Below are positions 52,660 through 60,998 of a DNA stretch of 64,000 bases, in pieces. A model generated the notes under the pieces. That model worked only from the letters and a program-made list of their open reading frames with translations. It made no database searches and was not told where the DNA came from. This stretch comes from Gammaproteobacteria bacterium LSUCC0096 (GTDB lineage Bacteria > Pseudomonadota > Gammaproteobacteria > Pseudomonadales > Litorivicinaceae), in contig VIEA01000002.1 of the NCBI GenBank assembly GCA_008087055.1, positions 396,764-460,763 of the forward strand, written 5' to 3'. A program made the translations under genes and the position numbers. Within the stretch, counting starts at the first letter, position 1. The number at the start of each line of letters is the position of its first letter.

Positions 52660-54725
52660 ACGGATGCAGCTTAAGGCTGGCAGTTGTTGGCCTTTGCATT
52701 CTGTTCTCATCACAGGTGCATGCAATATGTTTCTCGGTGACCAATCAAGAAATGACCGAAAACTCGATTCGACAGGTTAGCCCACAAACCGATCTTGCGT
52801 TATGTCGTTTGATTAGTGGGAGCTGGTCTGTCAGTTCAACTGACGGTGCGGCGATCTCAATTGATTCCGCGACCGGTCGATTGGAGCTCGGGCCATTTGA
52901 TTTTGAAAACCCTTGGGATAGTGATCTCGATAACCACTACGAAATTACTATCCAAGCCCGGTTTATCTCGGTTGCTAGTGGTCTGCTCAACTTAGAGATT
53001 GCGGCATCTGAGACCTTCATTGTTGAAGTGTTAGATATGGATGATCAGGCGCCCATCATTTCAGGTGATGCATCGCCCAGTGTTTCCGAGAATCAGATGA
53101 TGGTCGGGCAATTTAATGCAAATGAGCCAGTCACCTGGTCGATTGCTTCGTCCTTTGATGGTAATCGATTGGCATTATCGTCCAGTGGTCTATTAAGTTT
53201 TCAAGAGGCACCAGACTACGAACAGCCAAGTGATGGAGACTTAGATAATCGATATTTAGCGAACGTAGTTGCGACCGACATGGCTGGTAACCAAACGATG
53301 CAATCGGTGGTAATTTCTGTATTGGATGTTTCAGAATCCGTTGACCCAACAGACCCAACAGACCCAACAGACCCAACAGACCCAACAGACCCAACAGACC
53401 CAACAGACCCAACAGACCCAACAGACCCAACAGACCCAACAGACCCAACAGACCCAACAGACCCAACAGATCCAACAGATCCAACAGATCCAACAGATCC
53501 AACAGATCCAACAGATCCAACAGATCCAACAGATCCAACAGATCCAACAGATCCAACAGATCCTGAAGAGTCAGGGGCAGCGGAGTCTCCAACACCAGAC
53601 ATGGCCCCGATTGTCAGGATCCAAACATCCGGAGTTGTCGATGCTGCACAACGATCAATAGAACCGGTGCAGCAACGATTGATTTCGATGCGGGAGACTC
53701 AAGTCGATTGCGGGCCTCAGGTCGCTCAAGGATTTCAATTGAAAGTTGCAGATGCTCACGTGTCCAAAGCGCAAATGGCCAGTGGATTTAATGATTGGTT
53801 GAGTTCTCAGGGGTGTTGGTTGCTTGGAAAGCAGGTGTTGTGGGCAACAGGGGTCATCGAAGTGGGTGAATTTCGTGGTCCATTGGATGGTGAGTTTGAT
53901 GTGGCGCAACTCGCTCTCGGAATAGAACGTCGAGAGGCCACAGATGGAGTTCTTGGTTTTTCGGTTGGGTTGGGCACAACTGAGACAACGATCTCTGATC
54001 AATCCGCAGTGTCACAAGCGAACGCTGTTAATTTTCAGATGTACCGTAGTCGATCGATGGCTGAGTTTGACTGGTTGCATTGGATGTTGGGAGCAGCGTG
54101 GCTGAATTTGGAGTCAGAGCGATCAGTGACACAAGAGCGTCTGGTTGGCCAACGTGATGGACTTCAACTCTTTGGTCATGTGGGCTATGAGAAACGACTC
54201 AAAACTTTTTCCCACACAGAATTGAGCCTTCTCGCAACAGCGGATGGGGCATTTGCATCTCTTGGTCCTATGCGTGAAACAGGTGGTGTGAACGCAATCG
54301 ATGTATCGTCACAAACAGCTTGGCACCTCGGTAGCGAAATCGGATTAAAGGTTAATACTAAGCGTCGATGGGACCAGTGGTTAGTTGCACCCTCTCTATC
54401 AACCTTAGTGCTCGTCGATTACCGACATGGTAGCCGGTATCGACTGAATGAGATCGCCTCCGGCAATTCTTGGGAAGCCTCCTATACTCCCAGTATCGTC
54501 ACCGGTTGGGATTTGCAACTGGGTCTTAGCGCCACATCAGGTCGATCGGACTGGAGTATCGATTTGACCCATGGTCTCGATGAGACAAGACGCCGTTCAC
54601 GCATGCAAGCGACCTATCGCAGGCGTGTGCTAGATCAATCTGGAATATTAAGTTGGTCACTTGGGCAGACCGACGACTTATCGGCTGGATTGTCGACTCA
54701 AGTTGGTTTCACAACGCCATTTTAG
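52656..54725 (+). CDS. Cadherin-like outer-membrane barrel protein with Asp-Pro-Thr repeat stalk
   Basis: The 689-residue protein has a signal peptide (cleavage after QVHA, about residue 23), two cadherin-like calcium-binding modules (about 24-135 and 135-228, each with a DSDLDNHYEITIQA- or DGDLDNRYLANVVATD-type motif), a stalk of 24 Asp-Pro-Thr units (residues 230-301), a short acidic linker and a C-terminal region (about 360-689) of alternating strands ending in phenylalanine, as expected for an outer-membrane beta-barrel (autotransporter-like). The barrel-side Cys pair includes DCGPQ and QGCWLL. It is a surface or adhesion candidate. It is translationally coupled to the hybrid kinase and followed by a GGDEF gene. 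No close named homolog was recognised. Confidence 0.78.
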   Translation: MNGCSLRLAVVGLCILFSSQVHAICFSVTNQEMTENSIRQVSPQTDLALCRLISGSWSVSSTDGAAISIDSATGRLELGPFDFENPWDSDLDNHYEITIQARFISVASGLLNLEIAASETFIVEVLDMDDQAPIISGDASPSVSENQMMVGQFNANEPVTWSIASSFDGNRLALSSSGLLSFQEAPDYEQPSDGDLDNRYLANVVATDMAGNQTMQSVVISVLDVSESVDPTDPTDPTDPTDPTDPTDPTDPTDPTDPTDPTDPTDPTDPTDPTDPTDPTDPTDPTDPTDPTDPTDPTDPTDPEESGAAESPTPDMAPIVRIQTSGVVDAAQRSIEPVQQRLISMRETQVDCGPQVAQGFQLKVADAHVSKAQMASGFNDWLSSQGCWLLGKQVLWATGVIEVGEFRGPLDGEFDVAQLALGIERREATDGVLGFSVGLGTTETTISDQSAVSQANAVNFQMYRSRSMAEFDWLHWMLGAAWLNLESERSVTQERLVGQRDGLQLFGHVGYEKRLKTFSHTELSLLATADGAFASLGPMRETGGVNAIDVSSQTAWHLGSEIGLKVNTKRRWDQWLVAPSLSTLVLVDYRHGSRYRLNEIASGNSWEASYTPSIVTGWDLQLGLSATSGRSDWSIDLTHGLDETRRRSRMQATYRRRVLDQSGILSWSLGQTDDLSAGLSTQVGFTTPF
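53343..53558 (+). repeat. 24-copy 9-bp in-frame tandem repeat (Asp-Pro-Thr units)
   Basis: Twenty-four consecutive 9-base units read GAY-CCA-ACA: the first 14 use GAC and the last 10 use GAT, without mixing. The block adds 72 residues to the stalk. Because the unit is a multiple of three, copy-number change alters length without breaking the frame. Spurious open frames on both strands arise from it. Confidence 0.97.
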
Positions 54726-54736
54726 AGAGGATCACT

Positions 54737-55606
54737 ATGACCCTGTATACGTTGTTGTCGCATATATTCCCCAAGCGTTTTGGGCATAAGGTATTTTTCG
54801 CAGCCTTTATCGGCACACATATCCCGCTTCTCAGTTTTACAGTTTATGTGTTGCAGTCCAGTGATGACTTAGCGCGTTATGCACCAGATTTTGGGTTGAT
54901 CCTTTTGGCAACCCTCTTGGGGACAGCGCTGACATTGGCTGCGATGCACGCTTTGTTGACCCCGTTGTATCGAATCAATCAAGCCATGGACCATTATGAG
55001 CGACGTGGGGAGGTTCATCGATTACCTGAGCAGTTTGTTGATGAGATGGGCGAGGTCATGAGGCAGGTCAATCGCCTGGTTTTTCACGTCGATTCCTCAC
55101 TCAGCCGCCTGAATCACGAGGCCACGACCGATCCCCTGACTGGCCTTTTAAATAGAAAAGGTCTGCTTGATCGAATTCGCGGTATTAAGGAGGGTGCATT
55201 ACTTGTTTTAGATCTCAATCGATTTAAATCAATTAATGACACCTACGGTCACCGGGTCGGTGATGACGTATTGATTCGTGTCGCTCAGTGCATCCAAGCG
55301 AGAGTTCGTCAGGGTGGGCATGATGATTCAGACGACCTGATTGCACGTTGGGGTGGCGATGAGTTTTTGGTGATTTTAAAACATTCCTCCGAATCAACTG
55401 CCAGAAATAAGGCTGAGGACATTGAACGGGCAGTCCGTGAATCGTTTGCATCAACTCAAATTTCGCCTCGGCCAACCGTCAGCATTGGCATTCAAATGCT
55501 GTCGGGTCTCCAATTTTCGACAGCACTCGATCGGGCTGATTCAGCGATGTATGCCAACAAATCGAAGCGCTCGCTTCAATTGGTTCACGGAGGTGTTACT
55601 GCATGA
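54737..55606 (+). CDS. Membrane-bound GGDEF diguanylate cyclase
   Basis: The 289-residue protein starts at ATG 54737 (GAGAGG 7 bases upstream). Two membrane helices (about 18-38 and 50-75) lead into a HAMP-like linker (LYRINQAMDHYERRGEVHRLPEQFVDEMGEVMRQVNRL), then a GGDEF domain with DPLTGLLNRKGLLDRI, LDLNRFKSINDTYGHRVGDDVL and the intact active site RWGGDEFLVIL. No RxxD inhibitory site precedes GGDEF (the residues are DSDD), so product inhibition is not expected. It makes cyclic di-GMP. It follows the surface-protein gene by 11 bases. Confidence 0.92.
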   Translation: MTLYTLLSHIFPKRFGHKVFFAAFIGTHIPLLSFTVYVLQSSDDLARYAPDFGLILLATLLGTALTLAAMHALLTPLYRINQAMDHYERRGEVHRLPEQFVDEMGEVMRQVNRLVFHVDSSLSRLNHEATTDPLTGLLNRKGLLDRIRGIKEGALLVLDLNRFKSINDTYGHRVGDDVLIRVAQCIQARVRQGGHDDSDDLIARWGGDEFLVILKHSSESTARNKAEDIERAVRESFASTQISPRPTVSIGIQMLSGLQFSTALDRADSAMYANKSKRSLQLVHGGVTA

Positions 55607-56052
55607 GGGGCAGCACTGTCGGGCAGAGAGAGCAACCCATTTGGATGCGGTTAGGAAGTTATTTTTATTGTATTGCTTCTGTCTTAACAGTCGTTTCTTT
55701 ATCGACAAATATCGCGGCATTTATTTCACCAGAACGTATCCTGGATGCTTTTCACGTGCACCACGATGGGCAGCCAATTTGGGAGTTCTACATCCGTATG
55801 AGATCGGTATTGGCACTCGGTGTAATCAGTCTTTTTGGTGGTTGCTTAATGATGGCGAGATGGGTCAGGCCAATGACCTACGGTGTCATAGCATATTTAA
55901 TGATTTATCTGTTGATCGATTTAGTGACCATCATGATATTTGGGCACATTTCTGCCCAAGTATTTGCGCTTCTCAGTGCGCGGTTGGCGGTGATCGTTCT
56001 TTTGATGGCTGCAATCAGCCAGTATGTGGCGTTATTGAATCAGCGCCTTTAA
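55603..56052 (+). CDS. Small integral membrane protein of unknown function
   Basis: The 149-residue protein has four hydrophobic segments: YFYCIASVLTVVSLSTNIAAFI, SVLALGVISLFGGCLMMAR, MTYGVIAYLMIYLLIDLVTIMIF and LAVIVLLMAAISQYVALL. The pattern resembles small DUF4345/DoxX-like proteins, but no motif is decisive. It overlaps the GGDEF gene by ATGA, so it is probably part of the same signalling unit, and abuts the convergent coq7 gene. Confidence 0.75.
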   Translation: MRGSTVGQREQPIWMRLGSYFYCIASVLTVVSLSTNIAAFISPERILDAFHVHHDGQPIWEFYIRMRSVLALGVISLFGGCLMMARWVRPMTYGVIAYLMIYLLIDLVTIMIFGHISAQVFALLSARLAVIVLLMAAISQYVALLNQRL

Positions 56053-56682
56053 CTAGATGCGCTCAGATGTCGTTGTCATGAGTTTTGCGCCTTCCCACAT
56101 CAATCGTCGGATCGGTTTCGGAAGCTCCTCGCCGCCATGATCAAGCGCTGCTTGTCCATGGCGTATCTCATCATCGAGCATCTGTTTGAGGATCTGTCGA
56201 GACGCATGATCATTGTCTGGAAGCCTCTCGAGATGCTCCCTTAAATGACGCTCGACATTATCTTCTGTGGCGTGAACAAAACCGAGTGATACTTTGTCAG
56301 AAATCAGTGCCGCTCCAGCGCCTAAAGCAAAAGAAGCTGTGTACCACAAAGGATCAAGAATGCTTGGTTTGGCTCCAAGTTCATCGAGTCGCTCACGACA
56401 CCAGGCCAGGTGATCAAGTTCCTCTTCGGCGGCTTTCGTTAACGCCTCGCCAGTTGCTTGATCTGATGCAAATAATGCCTGGCCGTTGTATAGACCTTGC
56501 GCGCAAATTTCACCTGTGTGGTTTACCCGCATCAGTCCGCTTGAAAGTTTGGTTTCGGCCTCTGTCAGCGGATCATCGAGCGCGCCTTTTGCTGGCGTTG
56601 GGTTTTGTGCCTCGGGTTTGACTCGGGCAACAGTTCTTAAAAAACCATCGAAACCATGAATTAACCGGTCAACAGTATTCAA
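56053..56682 (-). CDS. coq7: 2-Polyprenyl-3-methyl-6-methoxy-1,4-benzoquinone monooxygenase
   Basis: The 209-residue di-iron hydroxylase has the ligand motifs RVNHTGEICAQGLY, AAEEELDHLAWCRERL, ATEDNVERHLREHLERL and MLDDEIRHGQAAL. It carries out the last hydroxylation of ubiquinone synthesis in aerobic gammaproteobacteria. The stop of the upstream APH-like gene overlaps its start by four bases. Confidence 0.95.
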   Translation of the reverse strand: MNTVDRLIHGFDGFLRTVARVKPEAQNPTPAKGALDDPLTEAETKLSSGLMRVNHTGEICAQGLYNGQALFASDQATGEALTKAAEEELDHLAWCRERLDELGAKPSILDPLWYTASFALGAGAALISDKVSLGFVHATEDNVERHLREHLERLPDNDHASRQILKQMLDDEIRHGQAALDHGGEELPKPIRRLMWEGAKLMTTTSERI

Positions 56683-58133
56683 CGCTGAACCCCTAAATGC
56701 ATGCCAAAAGACTGCCCTAGATCTCGCACTTCACGAATCATGCGTTCTGAATCATCAAGGCGTAATACGTGTGTTGAAGCGAGCTCTTCTTGGTCCAGAT
56801 TCGCATGATTCGCACTCTCTTCGTCGGTCAATATTCCAAAGAGAAGGCCATGCGATTCGGCAAGCCGTCTGAAGCGTTCGCGATCATCTCGGTTTTCAAA
56901 GCTACCAGAGACAACAACAGGGAACCCAGCCCTTAATGACAGCTCAGCGAGCTCAACGAGATGCCGATATGTTTTTGGTGAGGTATTTTCCTGGCCACCA
57001 TACAGGCGTTGACGTTCGAGGTCTGAGCGTAATCGAATCATCCCGAAGTCATCGATCAACTGGTGTGTGAGCGATTGGCGAATATCAATATCAAGGCCTA
57101 GCGTGATCAGTAACACCCGAGGCCGGATCGTCGTTGCATGTTCTGCCATGATGGCATAGCGACGATAGCGTGCGATGGGAGATGTATCCATTTCTGTTGG
57201 GAGCACAGGTGCATTCAACCCCAGAAGGCACTCTTTTGCTCGAACCATGGCTCGGTAGGCTTGATACCCTTGGTAAACCCAAAGAGCGTGATAGTCGCCC
57301 GTTAACTCGAGATAGCGATTCAGTAGGTGCCAAGCCGATGCGAAGTCGTCTCGAGCCTCCAAATCAACCGTTAAGAATGAAATTTCACTAATGACGTCAA
57401 TCCAGCGGAATTCAGCGCGGTATTCAATGCAGTCGAATAGACGGATTTCGGCAGAATCTGTTTCAACCACATTGCCGAGATGTAAATCACCGTGACACTC
57501 ACGGATCATCCCTAAATCCTTCCGTTCAGCAAAACGAGGCCATAACCGTTTCAGGTATTCGTGAGCCCAGGCTTCGAGCTGTAATAATTGTGCAAGATCT
57601 TTGGCTTCAGTTAGATGTGGTCTGACTTGGTCAAAATTTAACTGCGCTGGAACATACAGAGAATTGGGCTCTCCAAAAGGCATTTCGATACCAGAAATTG
57701 GAGCTTTGGAATGAAGATCAAATACTGCGAGGCAGAGCTTTTCTAATCGATCGTGGTTGAGACCTTCGCGATCATGAATTTGATCAAGTGTTTTGCTTGG
57801 ATCAAATTGACGCATCTTGACGGCATATTCGATCGGGTCACCATCGCCCACACCGATTCGCAGTCCGGCCTCAGATTGGTAAATACCGACCACGCCCAGA
57901 TATAAATCTTTGAAGCTTCGTTGGTTGAGACTGAATTCGCTCTGACACAATGCGTAGCGAGCCTCAATCGTGCTGGCATCTAGGAAATATAAATCGATCG
58001 GTTTTTTGATTTTGTACGCAAAATCACCGGTCAACACGATCCATGCAAGATCAGATTCGATCACGTCAATCGTTGTTACCTCATGCGGATAGCATGATTT
58101 TTGTCGCAATGCGTCAATGAGCGTCTCGCTCAC
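56679..58133 (-). CDS. Aminoglycoside-phosphotransferase-like/ATP-binding fusion protein with degenerate P-loop
   Basis: The 484-residue protein has an APH-type kinase N-terminal domain (about 1-330) with YKIKKPIDL, the catalytic loop RECHGDLHLGNV (residues 211-222) and LFDCIE (metal Asp). Its C-terminal part corresponds to the gluconate-kinase-like P-loop domain normally found in this fusion family. However, the expected Walker A after RPRVLLITL reads GLDIDIRQS (residues 346-354), without GKS/T, while the following IRLRSDLERQRLYG is conserved. The C-terminal ATPase is therefore probably inactive. Function is unknown. It overlaps coq7 and is divergent from mrcB by 26 bases. Confidence 0.83.
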   Translation of the reverse strand: MSETLIDALRQKSCYPHEVTTIDVIESDLAWIVLTGDFAYKIKKPIDLYFLDASTIEARYALCQSEFSLNQRSFKDLYLGVVGIYQSEAGLRIGVGDGDPIEYAVKMRQFDPSKTLDQIHDREGLNHDRLEKLCLAVFDLHSKAPISGIEMPFGEPNSLYVPAQLNFDQVRPHLTEAKDLAQLLQLEAWAHEYLKRLWPRFAERKDLGMIRECHGDLHLGNVVETDSAEIRLFDCIEYRAEFRWIDVISEISFLTVDLEARDDFASAWHLLNRYLELTGDYHALWVYQGYQAYRAMVRAKECLLGLNAPVLPTEMDTSPIARYRRYAIMAEHATTIRPRVLLITLGLDIDIRQSLTHQLIDDFGMIRLRSDLERQRLYGGQENTSPKTYRHLVELAELSLRAGFPVVVSGSFENRDDRERFRRLAESHGLLFGILTDEESANHANLDQEELASTHVLRLDDSERMIREVRDLGQSFGMHLGVQR

Positions 58134-58159
58134 CTCGTCCTCCCGGTATACTTGCGCCC

Positions 58160-60421
58160 ATGAATCGATGGTGGCGCCTTTTTTTGAAGCTCTCTCTCAC
58201 CCTACTGGTAGCAGTGGGGTTAGGTCTAGTCTATCTCAATGCGCATCTGTCGAGGCAATTTGAATCACTTTCATGGGCGGTTGGTGCAAAAATCTATGCG
58301 CGTCCTTTAGAACTGTTTCAGGGAGCTGCATTCACCATTGATCAAACGCGCTTCGAACTAGAGCTCCTAAACTATCAAGTTGTTGCAGGTCGTCCAGGCC
58401 AAGGTCAATATCAAAATGGTGGTCAGTCTTTGTGGGTCGGCATGCGAGGTCATGAATACCCAGATGGGATAGAACCAGATCGCTTGGTCCGTATAGATTT
58501 TCAAAATGGTCGGGTGAGTGGGCTAACTGATCAATACTCAAAGCCAGTCGACATCATTCGTTTTGAGCCGTTAGTACTCGCGCAGTTATCCGGTGCGCAT
58601 GCTGATCGTGAGATTATTCGATTAAGCGATTTGCCGCCTGGATTTGTTGACATGCTGATTGCAGTCGAAGATCGCGCTTTTTACGAGCATGCGGGAATTT
58701 CCATCACAGGGATCATGCGGGCCCTGGTCAATAACGTATTAGCAGGTCGATTTGCGCAAGGTGGTAGCACCTTGACGCAACAACTCGTCAAAAATTTATA
58801 TCTGACTCGAGAGCGCACGTTGACTCGTAAAGCCTTGGAGGCTGTGTACGCAATGTTGCTTGATGCTGGATTTTCTAAAGATCGGATCCTTGAAGCCTAT
58901 ATTAATGAAGTCTTTTTGGGTCAATGGGGTAATCGAGCGATTCATGGTTTCGGAACAGCTGCCCAGTTTTATTTTGGTCGTCCTCTCAATGAGCTGTCTG
59001 TCGCTCAACAGGCGCTTCTAATTGGTCTGATCAAAGGCCCAAGCGCGTTCAATCCAAGACGGTTTCCGGAACGAGCACTTGAGCGCAGAAATCTGGTTCT
59101 GTCCCTTGCTTCATCGCAGGGCGTAATTACTGAGAATACAGCGGGCCTCGCAGCGAGTTCCCCATTATCTGTTCCTAATCGCCCTGCGGATCGGATTGGT
59201 CGTTTTCCTGGTTATGTGTCGGTGGTTCGGCGTGAGTTAACCAATGACTATACGAGTAAGCAATTGACGGCAGCTGGTCTCAAAATCTATACGGCTCTCG
59301 ACCCTCAAGTGCATCGCGGGTTGATCGAAGGGCGGAAAAATATGCTATTTCGTCTCAAAGACATTGGCTTAGATCCGTCGGGTGACGTGCAAATGGGCGC
59401 GCTTGTCGTTGATATTCCGACAGGCGAGATACAGGCCGTGTTGGCCGGTCGTGATAACAGAGTGGGATTCCATCGTGTGCTTGATGCACGTCGTCAAATT
59501 GGATCCTTAATCAAACCCTTCGTCGTCGCTGCTGCGATTGAAGAGGACCCGCGTCTTCATGCCGGGACTCTAGTCCGGGATGAGGCTGTGTCCATTCGCG
59601 ATGAGAAAGGGAACGTCTGGGCTCCGAAAAATTATGACAAAACAGAGCAAGGTGTTGTTCGTTTAGAAAACGTGATTGCTAGCAGTATTAACCAAGCGAC
59701 AGTGCATTTGGCACTGGGGCTAGGGCTCGATTCGATTCTTGAACGACTGAGTGAATATGGAATTCCTGTCGGACCGACAAAACCACCTGCAACAGTGTTA
59801 GGGGTGCCTGAGATGTCGCCATATCAGGTGGCTACCCGTTATCAAGGACTGTTAAATCAGGGCTATCTCACACCGCTGAAAGCAGTTCGTACAGTGGTTG
59901 ATGATAGAGGCCGTGTCTTAACCCGACGTCCGTTTCAGTCGACCCGCTTGATGACAGCGCGTGCTGCTGTTCAGGTTGATCACATGATGCGAGTTGGCGC
60001 GAAGGTTGGCACTGGACGTGCGTTTGGTCAGCGCTACAGTCAAGTGATGGCATCGAAAACCGGAACCACCGATGACGGACGTGATGCGTGGTTCGTAGGT
60101 GCTGATGGCCGTCGTTTAGGTGTCGCTTGGATTGGGTTTGATGACAATCGAAAAGCAGGTCTCATTGGTTCTGTGGCAGCGCTTCCTGTGATCTCAGACG
60201 CATTTCAGCATGTTCAAAGAACACATCGTCCAGATACATTGCCTGAGGGTTTAAGGTACAGTTGGCTCGACCAATCAGGGCAAATTGTTGATCAGTCGTG
60301 TCAAGGTGCGGAAAAGCGCCCTTTGCCGATAGAATATCGACCAGCAAAGCCTGGTGAGTGCGGAGATAGTGGCTCCGGATCACCTAAGGGTCATTGGTTG
60401 AATAATTGGTTTGGAGGATGA
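58160..60421 (+). CDS. mrcB: Bifunctional penicillin-binding protein 1B
   Basis: The 753-residue protein has one membrane anchor (LSLTLLVAVGLGLVYL), the UvrB-like UB2H domain (about 60-150), the glycosyltransferase domain with catalytic Glu170 in AVEDRAFYEHAG and QGGSTLTQQLVKNLYL, and the transpeptidase with Ser449-x-x-Lys in RQIGSLIKPF, SSIN and SKTGTT. It builds and crosslinks peptidoglycan. Its stop is followed after one base by the lipoprotein gene, a likely activator. Confidence 0.96.
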   Translation: MNRWWRLFLKLSLTLLVAVGLGLVYLNAHLSRQFESLSWAVGAKIYARPLELFQGAAFTIDQTRFELELLNYQVVAGRPGQGQYQNGGQSLWVGMRGHEYPDGIEPDRLVRIDFQNGRVSGLTDQYSKPVDIIRFEPLVLAQLSGAHADREIIRLSDLPPGFVDMLIAVEDRAFYEHAGISITGIMRALVNNVLAGRFAQGGSTLTQQLVKNLYLTRERTLTRKALEAVYAMLLDAGFSKDRILEAYINEVFLGQWGNRAIHGFGTAAQFYFGRPLNELSVAQQALLIGLIKGPSAFNPRRFPERALERRNLVLSLASSQGVITENTAGLAASSPLSVPNRPADRIGRFPGYVSVVRRELTNDYTSKQLTAAGLKIYTALDPQVHRGLIEGRKNMLFRLKDIGLDPSGDVQMGALVVDIPTGEIQAVLAGRDNRVGFHRVLDARRQIGSLIKPFVVAAAIEEDPRLHAGTLVRDEAVSIRDEKGNVWAPKNYDKTEQGVVRLENVIASSINQATVHLALGLGLDSILERLSEYGIPVGPTKPPATVLGVPEMSPYQVATRYQGLLNQGYLTPLKAVRTVVDDRGRVLTRRPFQSTRLMTARAAVQVDHMMRVGAKVGTGRAFGQRYSQVMASKTGTTDDGRDAWFVGADGRRLGVAWIGFDDNRKAGLIGSVAALPVISDAFQHVQRTHRPDTLPEGLRYSWLDQSGQIVDQSCQGAEKRPLPIEYRPAKPGECGDSGSGSPKGHWLNNWFGG

Positions 60422-60422
60422 G

Positions 60423-60998
60423 ATGCGACTCGGTTTGAGCTTGGCATGTTTGGCAATTATGGTTGGATGTACGCAGGCACCTGTGTCACGGCCGCCGGTG
60501 GTCGATGCATCTTGGCGGGCTAATGAAGACGATAGAGTGTCATCATCAACGCGTATTATTTCAATGACCGCACCTGATACACGTCGTGAAAAAGGTGAAC
60601 GTAACCAAGCTAATCCGATCGAGCCTGTTGCGAAAATTGAGCCGATTGATCAACCAAAAGGGCAAACAGAGATTCCACCTGCCGTTTTGTCACTTTTAGA
60701 ACAAGCCGATCAATTAAGGACTGCTGGAGACTTGGCTGGCGCGTCAGCGCGTCTTGAACGTGCGCAGCGTATTGCGCCGACCGAGCCGGAAGTTTATTTC
60801 CAATTATCGAGTGTACGCTTGGAGCAGGGAAGTCTTGAGGACGCTGTGAATATCGCGACCCAAGGTGTCGATCTCGCAGGGACTGATCAAGCGATGAAGC
60901 GTGATTTATATACCGTTATTGCGCGATCAAAAGATGCCTTGGGTGATACTGCAGGTGCAGCAGAAGCGCGCCAATTGGCGCGCGCTTCCGGATCTTAA
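60423..60998 (+). CDS. lpoP: TPR lipoprotein, probable PBP1b activator (LpoP-like)
   Basis: The 191-residue protein starts at ATG 60423, one base after the mrcB stop. It has a lipoprotein signal ending LAIMVGC (lipid-modified Cys16), a disordered Pro/Glu-rich linker (about 20-85), and TPR-like helices ([55 protein letters not shown]). Pseudomonas LpoP, a TPR lipoprotein encoded next to the PBP1b gene, activates that synthase; position and layout match. The assignment is by analogy. Its stop overlaps the convergent hemL stop by TTAA. Confidence 0.72.
   Translation: MRLGLSLACLAIMVGCTQAPVSRPPVVDASWRANEDDRVSSSTRIISMTAPDTRREKGERNQANPIEPVAKIEPIDQPKGQTEIPPAVLSLLEQADQLRTAGDLAGASARLERAQRIAPTEPEVYFQLSSVRLEQGSLEDAVNIATQGVDLAGTDQAMKRDLYTVIARSKDALGDTAGAAEARQLARASGS

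Noticed and set aside
53343-53558. CRISPR-like array
   Set aside because: The units are contiguous 9-mers with no spacers and lie inside a coding frame.
53131-53661. Open frames on both strands through the repeat, encoding Gly-Ser-Val, Leu-Asp-Leu and Gln-Thr/Ile-Gln-Gln tracts
   Set aside because: They are forced by the 9-bp repeat, which lacks stops in several frames. Only the Asp-Pro-Thr frame joins a signal peptide, modules and a barrel.
55422-56081. 219-codon plus-strand open frame spanning the GGDEF and small membrane protein genes
   Set aside because: It is out of frame with both supported genes, Cys/Arg-rich, and shows no motif.
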